Below, one piece after another: positions 8,669 to 16,508 of a stretch of DNA of 64,000 bases. A program made the translations under genes and the position numbers. The stretch is from Saccharopolyspora elongata. Its GTDB lineage: Bacteria; Actinomycetota; Actinomycetes; Mycobacteriales; Pseudonocardiaceae. Within the stretch, counting starts at the first letter, position 1. Each line of letters starts with the position of its first letter. The stretch is taken from NCBI RefSeq assembly GCF_004348985.1, contig NZ_SMKW01000012.1:1-64000 (forward strand), in the 5' to 3' direction. The notes below the pieces were generated by a model. That model did no database searches. It was not told the origin of the DNA and was given only the letters and a program-made list of their open reading frames with translations.

Positions 8669-9154
8669 ATGCCCAAGTTCACCTGGCACACCAGCGCCGT
8701 GCCCGAGGGCCTGCCGGTGCGGCAGGTGTACGGGTTCCTCTTCGTCCCGGACGGCCGGTTGCTCATCCGCCTCGACGGCAGCAAGCACTCGCTGCCCGGC
8801 GGCCGCCCGGAGCCCGGCGAGGTCGAGTACGTCGACATCCTGCGGCGGGAGACCATGGAAGAGGTCACCGTCGGCATCGGCGAGCCGCACTACCTCGGGT
8901 ACCAGTGCGTGGACGACGGCATCTCGCCATACGCCCAGGTGCGGATGGCCGCGCTGATCACCACCGTGCACCCGCCGGAGCCGGACCCCGACAGCGGCCG
9001 GACCTACCGGCGGCTGCTGGTCCACCCGGGCAAGGCCGGCGACCTCCTCTCCTGGGGCGAGACCGGCTACCTCCAGGCGACCGCCGCCGCCGAAGCAGCG
9101 GTCGACGTCTTCGCCCTGCCCGGTGACGACCTGCCGGAGACCGGCTACCTCTGA
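8669..9154 (+). CDS. Nudix hydrolase, degenerate Nudix box
   Basis: A 161-residue protein with the Nudix fold. GGRPEPGE and RETMEEVTV are clear, but the gap between the first Glu and the RE pair is one residue longer than the consensus, and the usual Gly after EEx is Thr. The catalytic EE pair remains, so activity is likely, on an unknown substrate. The start has GGAAGGGA upstream. It is flanked by the M28 peptidase and the pca promoter region and appears to be its own transcription unit. Confidence 0.75.
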   Translation: MPKFTWHTSAVPEGLPVRQVYGFLFVPDGRLLIRLDGSKHSLPGGRPEPGEVEYVDILRRETMEEVTVGIGEPHYLGYQCVDDGISPYAQVRMAALITTVHPPEPDPDSGRTYRRLLVHPGKAGDLLSWGETGYLQATAAAEAAVDVFALPGDDLPETGYL

Positions 9155-9291
9155 CGTAACCGCGCCGTGAGCACGCAACCACCTCAGGCCGCCCTGGCGG
9201 CACGCGCAGCCCCGGAACGACCGGTCGGCTGATCCCTCGTCCATGCCGGGTCCCCGCATGCCCGGACCTGGCTAAACCGCACGCGCTTCCC

Positions 9292-9321
9292 TTGACCTGG
9301 TTCTGCGCGCTGCCGTAGTGT
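9292..9321 (+). promoter_or_regulatory. Predicted pca operon promoter
   Basis: TTGACC at 9292-9297 and TAGTGT at 9316-9321 are separated by 18 nt, a reasonable housekeeping-sigma promoter for a GC-rich actinomycete. It lies just upstream of pcaI, and the operator-like repeats begin at its -10 element, consistent with regulation by the IclR protein encoded at the far end of the operon. Confidence 0.55.
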
Positions 9322-9353
9322 TCGCAGAAAGCACAGACGTTCACTATGCGCAC
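9320..9353 (+). promoter_or_regulatory. Direct-repeat operator candidate for the IclR-type regulator of pca
   Basis: Two 15-bp units, GTTCGCAGAAAGCAC (9320-9334) and GTTCACTATGCGCAC (9339-9353), share GTTC at the left and GCAC at the right and repeat every 19 bp. IclR regulators of the PcaU/PcaR/PobR group are known to bind repeated GTTCG-like elements near their target promoters. Assignment to the regulator at 14852-15652 is inference. Confidence 0.5.
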
Positions 9354-9370
9354 AGCGAGGAGTGGTCGGG

Positions 9371-10192
9371 GTGGCTCGCATCCTGCAGCTCGACGAGGCC
9401 ATCGCGGAGCTGGTCCACGACGGCGACACGGTGGCCCTGGAGGGCTTCACCCACCTGATCCCGGTCGCGGCCGGGCACGAGATCATCCGGCAGCGCCGCA
9501 AGGACCTGACGCTGGTCCGGATGACGCCCGACATCGTCTACGACCAGCTGATCGGGGCGGGCTGCGCGCGGAAGCTGATCTTCTCCTGGGGCGGCAACCC
9601 CGGCGTCGGCTCGCTGCACCGCTTCCGCGACGCCATCCAGAACTCCTGGCCGGTGCCGCTGGAGATCGAGGAGCACAGCCACGCCGGCATGGCCAACCGC
9701 TACGCCGCCGGCGCCTCCGGGCTGCCCTTCGCCGTGCTGCGCGGCTACGCGGGCACCGACCTGCCGGCGCAGACCGACACCATCAAGATGATCGAGTGCC
9801 CCTTCACCGGCGAGCGGCTGGCCGCCGTCCCGGCGATCAACCCGGACGTCGGCATCATCCACGCGCAGCAGGCCGACCGGGCCGGCAACGTGCAGATGTG
9901 GGGCATCACCGGGGTGCAGAAGGAGACCGTGCTGGCCTCGAAGCGCTCCCTGGTCACCGTCGAGGAGATCGTCGACGAGCTGACCCCGCGCCCCGGCGCC
10001 GTGGTGCTGCCGCAGTGGGTGATCACCGCCGTCGCGGAGGTGCCCGGCGGCGCCGCCCCGTCCTACGCGCAGGGCTACTACGAGCGCAACAACGCCTACT
10101 ACCAGCAGTGGGACCCGATCGGCCGGGACCGCGAGAAGTTCGAGGACTGGCTGGCGACCGAGGTCCTCAGCACTGAGAGGAGTGCCCGATGA
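9371..10192 (+). CDS. pcaI: 3-oxoadipate CoA-transferase subunit A
   Basis: A 273-residue alpha subunit of a family I CoA-transferase. It should transfer CoA from succinyl-CoA to 3-oxoadipate in the beta-ketoadipate pathway. Family features are the early GDTVALEGFTHLIP segment, ILQLDEAIAEL, and an NPDVGIIHAQQADRAGNV region shared by such subunits. GAGGAG at 9357-9362 supports GTG 9371 over GTG 9362. It is first in a tightly packed operon with the beta subunit overlapping its stop (ATGA). Its place before protocatechuate genes makes 3-oxoadipate the likely acceptor rather than acetoacetate. Confidence 0.88.
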   Translation: MARILQLDEAIAELVHDGDTVALEGFTHLIPVAAGHEIIRQRRKDLTLVRMTPDIVYDQLIGAGCARKLIFSWGGNPGVGSLHRFRDAIQNSWPVPLEIEEHSHAGMANRYAAGASGLPFAVLRGYAGTDLPAQTDTIKMIECPFTGERLAAVPAINPDVGIIHAQQADRAGNVQMWGITGVQKETVLASKRSLVTVEEIVDELTPRPGAVVLPQWVITAVAEVPGGAAPSYAQGYYERNNAYYQQWDPIGRDREKFEDWLATEVLSTERSAR

Positions 10193-10959
10193 GCTCCGCC
10201 GAATTCACCTCCGACGAGATGATGACCGTCGGCGCCGCCCGCTCCCTGCGCGACGGCGCGGCGTGCTTCGTCGGCATCGGCCTCCCCAGCACCGCCGCGA
10301 ACCTGGCGCGCCGCACGCACGCCCCGAACCTGGTGCTGATCTACGAGTCGGGCACGCTCGGCGCCAAGCCCGACCGGCTGCCGCTGTCCATCGGCGACGG
10401 CGTGCTGGCCGACACCGCCGACTCCGTGATCGGCGTGCCGGAGATCTTCAACTACTGGCTGCAGCCCGGCCGCATCGACATCGGCTTCCTCGGCGGCGCG
10501 CAGGTGGACCGCTTCGGCAACATCAACACCACCGTGATCGGCGGCGACTACGCCAACCCGAAGGTCCGGCTGCCCGGCGCCGGTGGCGCGCCCGAGATCG
10601 CCGCGTCCTGCCGCGAGGTGCTCATCGTGATGCGGATGAGCCCGCGCAGCTTCGTGGAGAAGGTCGACTTCGTCACCTCCGTCGGCTACGGCACCGGCAA
10701 GGGCGACCGGGAGGAGCTCGGCCTGCGGGGCCGCGGCCCGGTCAAGGTGATCACCGACCTGGGCGTGCTGGAGCCGGACCCGGAGACCTGCGAGCTCACC
10801 CTCACCCAGCTCAGCCCCGGCTCGACGGTCGAGCAGGCCCGGGAAGCGGTGGGCTGGCAGCTGAAGGTCGTCGACGAGCCGACCGTGCTGCAGGCGCCGA
10901 CCGAGACCGAGCTGACGGTGCTGCGGGAGCTCAAGGCGACGATCGGCGGCGCGAAATGA
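10189..10959 (+). CDS. pcaJ: 3-oxoadipate CoA-transferase subunit B
   Basis: A 256-residue beta subunit. In family I CoA-transferases this subunit carries the catalytic glutamate; the YESGTLG segment near residues 53-59 fits the ENG/ESG-type active-site motif. GGAQVDRFGNINTT is another family signature. It overlaps pcaI by 4 nt, as expected for subunits made in equal amounts, and is followed by pcaH after about 70 nt. Confidence 0.88.
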   Translation: MSSAEFTSDEMMTVGAARSLRDGAACFVGIGLPSTAANLARRTHAPNLVLIYESGTLGAKPDRLPLSIGDGVLADTADSVIGVPEIFNYWLQPGRIDIGFLGGAQVDRFGNINTTVIGGDYANPKVRLPGAGGAPEIAASCREVLIVMRMSPRSFVEKVDFVTSVGYGTGKGDREELGLRGRGPVKVITDLGVLEPDPETCELTLTQLSPGSTVEQAREAVGWQLKVVDEPTVLQAPTETELTVLRELKATIGGAK

Positions 10960-11028
10960 CCGACGTGCACGGCCCGGGACTGGCAGTCGTCCTGCCCGCC
11001 TGACAGCTTGGACGCAAGAGGAGCTGCG

Positions 11029-11781
11029 ATGACCACACACGAGACCCGGTCGCCGGCCGGGCTGATCCTGCCGGAGTACGGCAGCGACGACCAGTCCCAC
11101 CCGGCGCTGAACACCCCCGAGTACCGCTCGTCCGCGCTGCGCTACCCGAAGCAGCCGCTGCAGTACCTGCCCCAGTACCTCACCGAGATCACCGGGCCGC
11201 TGCTCGGGCAGGACCGCTGCGGCGAGCGCGACCACGACCTGACCGTGCAGCACGACGGCGAGCCGCTGGGCGAACGCATCATCGTCAGCGGCCGCGTGCT
11301 GGACTCCGGCGGCAAGCCCGTGCCGAACACGCTGGTGGAGATCTGGCAGGCCAACTCCGCCGGCCGCTACCGGCACCAGGGCGACCGGCACCCGGCGCCG
11401 CTGGACCCGAACTTCTCCGGCACCGGCCGGTGCATGACCGACGCCGACGGCAACTACGAGTTCATCACCATCAAGCCCGGCGCCTACCCGTGGCGCAACC
11501 ACGACAACGCGTGGCGCCCGGCGCACATCCACTTCTCGCTGTTCGGGCAGGCGTTCACCCAGCGGCTGATCACCCAGATGTACTTCCCCGGCGATCCGCT
11601 GTTCCACCAGGACCCGATCTTCAACTCGGTGCGCGACGAGCAGGCCCGGGAACGGATGATCTCCCGCTTCGACCTCGACACGACCGTGCCGGAGTGGGCG
11701 CTGAGCTACAAGTTCGACATCGTGCTGCGCGGCCCGGAGGGCTCGGTGTTCGAGGACGAGGAAGAGGAGGACGACGACTGA
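11029..11781 (+). CDS. pcaH: Protocatechuate 3,4-dioxygenase beta subunit
   Basis: A 250-residue intradiol dioxygenase subunit that holds the non-haem Fe(III) used to cleave protocatechuate to 3-carboxy-cis,cis-muconate. The tyrosine and histidine iron ligands are evident in GRYRH, GAYPW and AHIHFS, in the usual order. The intradiol signature IVSGRVLDSGGKPVPNTLVEIWQ is intact (location about residues 85-107). The C-terminus is an unusual run of acidic residues (EDEEEEDDD). AGAGGAG precedes ATG 11029; the stop overlaps pcaG (TGATG). Confidence 0.95.
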   Translation: MTTHETRSPAGLILPEYGSDDQSHPALNTPEYRSSALRYPKQPLQYLPQYLTEITGPLLGQDRCGERDHDLTVQHDGEPLGERIIVSGRVLDSGGKPVPNTLVEIWQANSAGRYRHQGDRHPAPLDPNFSGTGRCMTDADGNYEFITIKPGAYPWRNHDNAWRPAHIHFSLFGQAFTQRLITQMYFPGDPLFHQDPIFNSVRDEQARERMISRFDLDTTVPEWALSYKFDIVLRGPEGSVFEDEEEEDDD

Positions 11782-12353
11782 TGGCTGCCCCCAAGCCCCC
11801 GGCCACCACGCCGTCGCAGACGGTCGGCCCGTTCTACGCCCTGCCCGGCGGCATCCTCTGGGACGGCGGCCAGGAGGTCGTCGCCGCCGAGCACCCGGGC
11901 GCGTTCGTGCTGCACGGGCGGCTCACCGACGGCAACGGCGATCCCATCCCGGACGGCGTGGTCGAGATCTGGCAGGCCGACGAGCACGGCCGGTTCGACC
12001 ACCCCGACGACCCTCGCCCGGAGTCCTCGTCGTGGCAGGGATTCGGCCGGTGCCCGACCGACGCCGACGGCGGGTTCTGGTTCCGCACCGTGAAGCCGGG
12101 CCCGCTGCCCACGCCGGACGGCGCGACCGAGGCGCCGCACCTCGACGTCACCGTGCTGGCCCGCGGCATGCTCAACCGGGTGGTCACCCGCGTCTACTTT
12201 CCGGACGAGGAGCAGGCCAACGCGGCCGACCCGGTGCTGTCTGCAGTGGACACGGCGCGCCGCGGCACGCTGGTCGCGGCGGCCGATGACCGCGGCTACC
12301 GCTTCGACATCCGGATCCAGGGCGATGGCGAAACAGTCTTCTTCGCGGTCTGA
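11781..12353 (+). CDS. pcaG: Protocatechuate 3,4-dioxygenase alpha subunit
   Basis: A 190-residue subunit homologous to PcaH but lacking iron ligands, as is normal for the alpha chain; it shapes the substrate pocket. Motifs include TPSQTVGPFYALPGG, GDPIPDGVVEIWQAD and VTRVYFPDE. It starts on the last base of the pcaH stop codon, and pcaB starts 29 nt before its end, so translation of the three genes is probably coupled. Confidence 0.95.
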   Translation: MAAPKPPATTPSQTVGPFYALPGGILWDGGQEVVAAEHPGAFVLHGRLTDGNGDPIPDGVVEIWQADEHGRFDHPDDPRPESSSWQGFGRCPTDADGGFWFRTVKPGPLPTPDGATEAPHLDVTVLARGMLNRVVTRVYFPDEEQANAADPVLSAVDTARRGTLVAAADDRGYRFDIRIQGDGETVFFAV

Positions 12354-13683
12354 CGACCTGTTCGGGCCGATGTTCGGCACGCCGGCGGCGGCGGAGCGGA
12401 CCAGCGGTTCCGCCTGGTTGCAGGCAATGCTGCGCTTCGAGGCGGCGTTGGCTTCGGCGCAGGCCGAGGCCGGGGTCATCCCGGTCCCGGCCGCCGAGGA
12501 GATCGCCCGGCACTGCCGGGCCGAGCTGTTCGACGTCGGCTCGATCGCCGAACGCACGGTGTCGTCGGCGACGCCGGTGATCGCGCTGGTGCGGGACCTG
12601 ACCGCCCTGGTGGGCGCCGAGGCGAAGCCCCACGTGCACCGCGGGGCGACCAGCCAGGACGTGATCGACACCGCCGCCATGCTGGTGGCACGCGACGTCC
12701 TGGACCTGATCATCGCGGATCTGCGTGCCGCGGCGGCCGAATGCGCGAGGCTCGCCGAACGGCACCGGCACACCGTGATGATCGCCCGCTCGCTGCTGCA
12801 ACAGGCGTTGCCGACGACGTTCGGTTGCCGCTGCGCCGGCTGGCTCACCGCGCTCGACGAAGCCATCGCCGCGCTCAGCCGCATCCAGGACGAGCGGCTG
12901 GCCGTCCAGCTCGGCGGCGCCGCGGGCACGCTCGCCTCGCTCGGCACCGACGGCGTCCGGGTCGTCGGGCTGCTCGCCGCCGAACTCCGGTTGGCCGAAC
13001 CCGTCGTGCCCTGGCACACCGACCGGACCCGGGTCGCCGAACTGGCCGGGGCGCTGGGCACCGCGGCCGGGGTGCTCGGCAAGATCGCCCTGGACGTCGA
13101 GCTGCACGCGCAGACCGAGGTCGGCGAGCTCGCCGAGGGCAAGGCGGGCGGGTCCTCCGCCATGCCGCACAAGCAGAATCCGGTGTCGGCGGTGCTGATC
13201 ACCGCCGCGACCCGGCGGGCGCCCGGCCTGGTGGCGACCCTGCTGTCGGCGATGCCGCAGGAGTACGAGCGCGCCGCCGGGGCCTGGCAGTCCGAGTGGG
13301 AACCGCTGACCGAACTGCTGCGCCTGGTCGCCGCGGCGGCCGCGCAGGCCCGGCGGCTGCTGGCGGAACTGCGCGTGCACCCCGAGAAGATGGCCGCCAA
13401 CCTCGCCCTCACCGGCGGTCTGGTGATGGCCGAAAGCGCGGCCGGGGCGCTGATGGCCGGTCTCGGCCGCACCGAGGCGCAGGCCCTCGTCGCCCGGCTG
13501 TGCCGCCGCGCGGTGCAGGAGGGCACGACGCTGCGCGCGGAACTGCTGGCCGATCCGCAGGTGCGGGCGGTGCTTTCGGAAGCCGAGGTAGTCGCCGCGA
13601 CCGAGCCCGCCGACTACCTCGGCGCTGGAGCCTCTTTCGTCGACCGCGCCCTAGCCGCACATGCCGAACTGGAGAACCCGTGA
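12325..13683 (+). CDS. pcaB: 3-carboxy-cis,cis-muconate cycloisomerase
   Basis: A 452-residue member of the fumarase/aspartase superfamily. It closes 3-carboxymuconate to 4-carboxymuconolactone. The superfamily loop GGSSAMPHKQNPV is intact (around residues 275-287), as are HRGATSQD and QSEWEPL segments. ATG 12325 lies inside pcaG; the predicted N-terminus FGPMFGTP agrees with the family. The usual pathway position between the dioxygenase and the lactonase matches the gene order. Confidence 0.93.
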   Translation: MAKQSSSRSDDLFGPMFGTPAAAERTSGSAWLQAMLRFEAALASAQAEAGVIPVPAAEEIARHCRAELFDVGSIAERTVSSATPVIALVRDLTALVGAEAKPHVHRGATSQDVIDTAAMLVARDVLDLIIADLRAAAAECARLAERHRHTVMIARSLLQQALPTTFGCRCAGWLTALDEAIAALSRIQDERLAVQLGGAAGTLASLGTDGVRVVGLLAAELRLAEPVVPWHTDRTRVAELAGALGTAAGVLGKIALDVELHAQTEVGELAEGKAGGSSAMPHKQNPVSAVLITAATRRAPGLVATLLSAMPQEYERAAGAWQSEWEPLTELLRLVAAAAAQARRLLAELRVHPEKMAANLALTGGLVMAESAAGALMAGLGRTEAQALVARLCRRAVQEGTTLRAELLADPQVRAVLSEAEVVAATEPADYLGAGASFVDRALAAHAELENP

Positions 13684-14441
13684 ACTTGAACTACGAGCTG
13701 ACCGGACCCGACGGCGCGCCGGTCGTCGTGCTGTCCAACTCGCTGGGCACCGACCTGACGCTGTGGGACGAGCAGGTTCCCGCGCTGGCGCAGGAGTTCC
13801 AGGTGCTGCGCTACGACCAGCGCGGCCACGGCGGCACCGCGGGCAAGCCCGGGCCGTACGCGCTCAAGCAGCTCGGCGGCGACGTGCTCGCGCTGCTGGA
13901 CACCCTCGGCATCCGCCGGGCCCACTTCGCCGGGGTCTCGCTGGGCGGCATGACCGGCATGTGGCTGGCCGAGCACGCGCCGGAGCGCATCGACCGGCTC
14001 GCGCTGATCTGCACCTCCGCCGACCTGGGCCCCGCGTCGATGTGGCGGGACCGTGCGGCGCTGGTGCGGGAGAAGGGCACGCAGGCGATGGTCGAGCCGT
14101 CGCTGCCGAGGTGGTTCACCCCGGCCCTGGCCGAGCGGGCGGACGTCGTCGAGAAGTTCGGCGGCATGCTCGCCGCGGCCGACGACGAGGGCTACGCGGG
14201 CTGCTGCGAGGCGATCGCCGGCATGGACCTGCTGCCGAAGCTGGGCGAGATCACCGCGCCGACGCTGGTGATCGCGGGCGCCGAGGACGCGGCCACTCCC
14301 CCGGCGCACGCGGAGCAGATCGCCGCGGCCGTCGCGGGCGCCCGCCTGGAGGTGCTTTCCCCGGCGGCGCACCTCGCCAACGCCGAACAGCCCGAGGCCG
14401 TCAACCGGCTGCTGCTGGACCACTTCACGAGGAGCCTGTGA
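13680..14441 (+). CDS. pcaD: 3-oxoadipate enol-lactonase
   Basis: A 253-residue alpha/beta hydrolase that opens 3-oxoadipate enol-lactone to 3-oxoadipate. The nucleophile elbow GVSLGG places Ser87, and the late histidine sits in SPAAHLANAEQP. The GTG start overlaps the pcaB stop (GTGA) and the stop overlaps pcaC (TGATG). In many actinomycetes this domain is fused with the decarboxylase as PcaL; here the two are separate genes. Confidence 0.92.
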   Translation: MNLNYELTGPDGAPVVVLSNSLGTDLTLWDEQVPALAQEFQVLRYDQRGHGGTAGKPGPYALKQLGGDVLALLDTLGIRRAHFAGVSLGGMTGMWLAEHAPERIDRLALICTSADLGPASMWRDRAALVREKGTQAMVEPSLPRWFTPALAERADVVEKFGGMLAAADDEGYAGCCEAIAGMDLLPKLGEITAPTLVIAGAEDAATPPAHAEQIAAAVAGARLEVLSPAAHLANAEQPEAVNRLLLDHFTRSL

Positions 14442-14836
14442 TGCCCGAACGCCTCGACGACGAAACCCGGCGCGACCAGGGGATGCAGGTGCGCCGGCAG
14501 GTCCTCGGCGACGAGCACGTGGACCGGGCGAACACCAAGATCACCCCGTTCACCGAGGGTTTCCAGGACTTCATCACCCGCTACGCGTGGGGCGAGCTGT
14601 GGAGCGGCGACGGCGTCGACCGACAGACCCGCAGCATGCTGACGCTGGCGATCCTGGCGGCCGTGGGTTGCGAGGACGAGTTCGCGATGCACGTGAAGGC
14701 CGCCCGCCGCAACGGCGTCCCGCCGGAGCACATCCGGGAGGTGCTCATGCACGTCGCGATCTACGCCGGGGTGCCCCGCGCGAACAGCGCCTTCGCGATC
14801 GCCAATACGATCCTCGGCGACGAGCAGTCCGACTGA
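14441..14836 (+). CDS. pcaC: 4-carboxymuconolactone decarboxylase
   Basis: A 131-residue AhpD-like-fold protein of the carboxymuconolactone decarboxylase family. It converts 4-carboxymuconolactone to 3-oxoadipate enol-lactone. Family segments include GMQVRRQVLGDEHVDRAN, EGFQDFITRYAWGELW and the EVLMHVAIYAGVPRAN C-terminal helix. Its length fits free-standing PcaC. It directly follows pcaD with overlapping stop and start codons. Confidence 0.93.
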   Translation: MPERLDDETRRDQGMQVRRQVLGDEHVDRANTKITPFTEGFQDFITRYAWGELWSGDGVDRQTRSMLTLAILAAVGCEDEFAMHVKAARRNGVPPEHIREVLMHVAIYAGVPRANSAFAIANTILGDEQSD

Positions 14837-14851
14837 AGCAGGAGAAACGCC

Positions 14852-15652
14852 ATGGAACCCGTGTCCGACACGAGCGGCGGTTACGTCCAGTCGCTGGCGC
14901 GCGGGCTCCTGGTGATCCGCGCGTTCAACGAGTCCAACCCGGAGATGACGCTGTCGGAGGTCGCCCGCGCGACCGACCTGTCGCGCGCGGCGGCCCGCCG
15001 GTTCCTGCACACCCTGGTGCACCTCGGTTACGTGTGGACCGACGGCCGGGTCTTCGCGCTCACCCCGCGCGTGCTGGAGCTGGGCTTCGCCTACCTGTCC
15101 AGCGTGTCGCTGCCGGAGATCGCCCAGCCGCACCTGGAGCGGCTGGTGACCGAGGTGCACGAGTCGGCGTCGGTGTCGGTGCTGGACGGCCCGGACATCG
15201 TCTACGTCGCCCGCGTCCCCACCTCGCGGATCATGACGGTGTCGATCAACATCGGCACCCGGTTCCCCGCCTACGCGACGTCGATGGGCCGGGTGCTGCT
15301 CGCCGACCTCGAGCCCGCCGCCCTGGACGCCTATCTGTCCGAAGTGGACCTGGAGCCGCTGGGCCCGCACACGATCACGACCCCGGCGGCGTTCGAGGAG
15401 GAGCTGGCCCGCATCCGCGAGCAGGGCTGGGCGCTGGTGGACCAGGAGCTCGAAGCGGGCCTGCGCTCGATCGCCGCGCCGATCCGGGACCGGGCGAACA
15501 AGGTGGTGGCGGCGGTGAACATCTCCTCGCACGCCTCCCGCACCAGCCCGGAAGAAGCCCGCGAGAACCTCCTGCCGCCGCTGCAGGCGACGGCGGCCCG
15601 GATCAGCGCCGACCTCGCGGTCGCCCCGCAGTCCCGCGCGGTTTCGCGCTGA
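14852..15652 (+). CDS. pcaR: IclR family regulator of the pca operon
   Basis: A 266-residue IclR-type regulator. An N-terminal winged helix (about 10-75; MTLSEVARATDLSRAAARRFLHTL) is followed by the IclR effector domain (about 85-255). YVARVPTSRIMTVSINIGTRFPAYATSMGRVLL is characteristic of the PcaR/PcaU/PobR branch (location about residues 112-150). It lies 15 nt after pcaC in the same direction, so it is probably cotranscribed, and likely senses protocatechuate or 3-oxoadipate. The paired repeats at 9320-9353 are its likely site. The symbol is used by analogy. Confidence 0.85.
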   Translation: MEPVSDTSGGYVQSLARGLLVIRAFNESNPEMTLSEVARATDLSRAAARRFLHTLVHLGYVWTDGRVFALTPRVLELGFAYLSSVSLPEIAQPHLERLVTEVHESASVSVLDGPDIVYVARVPTSRIMTVSINIGTRFPAYATSMGRVLLADLEPAALDAYLSEVDLEPLGPHTITTPAAFEEELARIREQGWALVDQELEAGLRSIAAPIRDRANKVVAAVNISSHASRTSPEEARENLLPPLQATAARISADLAVAPQSRAVSR

Positions 15653-15662
15653 GGTTCCGGCT

Positions 15663-16412
15663 TCAGCTCAGTTCCGGGGCCCAGCCGTCGCGGTAGAAGC
15701 CGCGGATGTGGCGTTCCACGTGGTCCTCGGCCGCGGCGGCGTCGCCCGACTCCAGCGCCTGGTGGATCAGCCGGTGGTCGTGGCGCAGCCGGTCGGCGAT
15801 CGGGTACCACTTGTCGCCGAGCTCGTCGAAGGCCGCCAGCAGCGGGCGGCGCATCGACTCGCGGATCGCGATCGTCATGTCCGCGACCAGCCGGTTGCCA
15901 CCGGCCTCAGCGATCCCGACGTGGAACTCCGTGTCCAGGTCGTTGAACCGCTCGCGGTCGCAGTCGGGGTCGTCCATCTCGTCCAGCAGTTCGCGCAGTT
16001 CCTTGAGCTCCGGCACGGTGGCGCGCTGCGCGGCGTTGCGCGCGCTCTCGCGTTCGAGCATGATCCGCGCCTGCACGACGTCGGCCACCGGGAAGTTCGC
16101 CAGCGCGACGTGCAGCCTCAGCAGCCGGGTCAGGGCCTGGCTCGGCAGCGCGGCTACCGTGGTGCCGGAGTCCGGGCCGGTGCCGACCGCCATGCGCAGC
16201 ACGCCCTGGGCTTCCAGCGCGCGGAACGCCTCGCGCACCGCCGCCCGGCTCACGCCGAGCATCTGCGCCAGTTCCCGCTCGGGCGGCAGGCGGTCGCCGA
16301 CGTGCAGCTGGCCGCTGACGATCTGCTCCTCGATCCGGTCGATGACCAGCTCGTAGGTGCGCGTGCGAGCCACCGGGCGCCAGTTCCCGCCCCGCTCGTC
16401 GGCCTCGGCCAT
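15663..16412 (-). CDS. FadR-type GntR regulator of lactate genes (LldR-like)
   Basis: A 249-residue GntR regulator. The winged helix (about 18-80) contains GDRLPPERELAQMLGVSRAAVREAFRALE (family signature location), and the FCD domain (about 100-235) carries metal-ligand histidines such as EFHVGIAEAGGNR and the late HDHRLIHQALESGD and VERHIRGF. ATG 16412 is preferred because AAAGGGGAA precedes it. It is divergent from lctP, with a TGGT-NNN-ACCA operator between, the arrangement of L-lactate-responsive LldR. Confidence 0.85.
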   Translation of the reverse strand: MAEADERGGNWRPVARTRTYELVIDRIEEQIVSGQLHVGDRLPPERELAQMLGVSRAAVREAFRALEAQGVLRMAVGTGPDSGTTVAALPSQALTRLLRLHVALANFPVADVVQARIMLERESARNAAQRATVPELKELRELLDEMDDPDCDRERFNDLDTEFHVGIAEAGGNRLVADMTIAIRESMRRPLLAAFDELGDKWYPIADRLRHDHRLIHQALESGDAAAAEDHVERHIRGFYRDGWAPELS

Positions 16413-16447
16413 CCGTTCCCCTTTACAAACGCCACCAGCGTTACCTA

Positions 16448-16475
16448 TGGTACCGCCAGCCTTTGGTCCGACCAT
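16448..16475. promoter_or_regulatory. LldR-type operator(s)
   Basis: TGGTCCGACCA at 16464-16474 (within TTGGTCCGACCAT) is a dyad of the form TNGT-NNN-ACNA known for LldR/FadR-type GntR proteins. A weaker copy, TGGTACCGCCA, lies at 16448-16458. Both sit between the divergent GntR gene and lctP. Binding by the adjacent regulator is inference from position and form. Confidence 0.6.
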
Positions 16476-16508
16476 AGAATGGTCAACGGCACAGAGAGGT
16501 GTCGCGTC

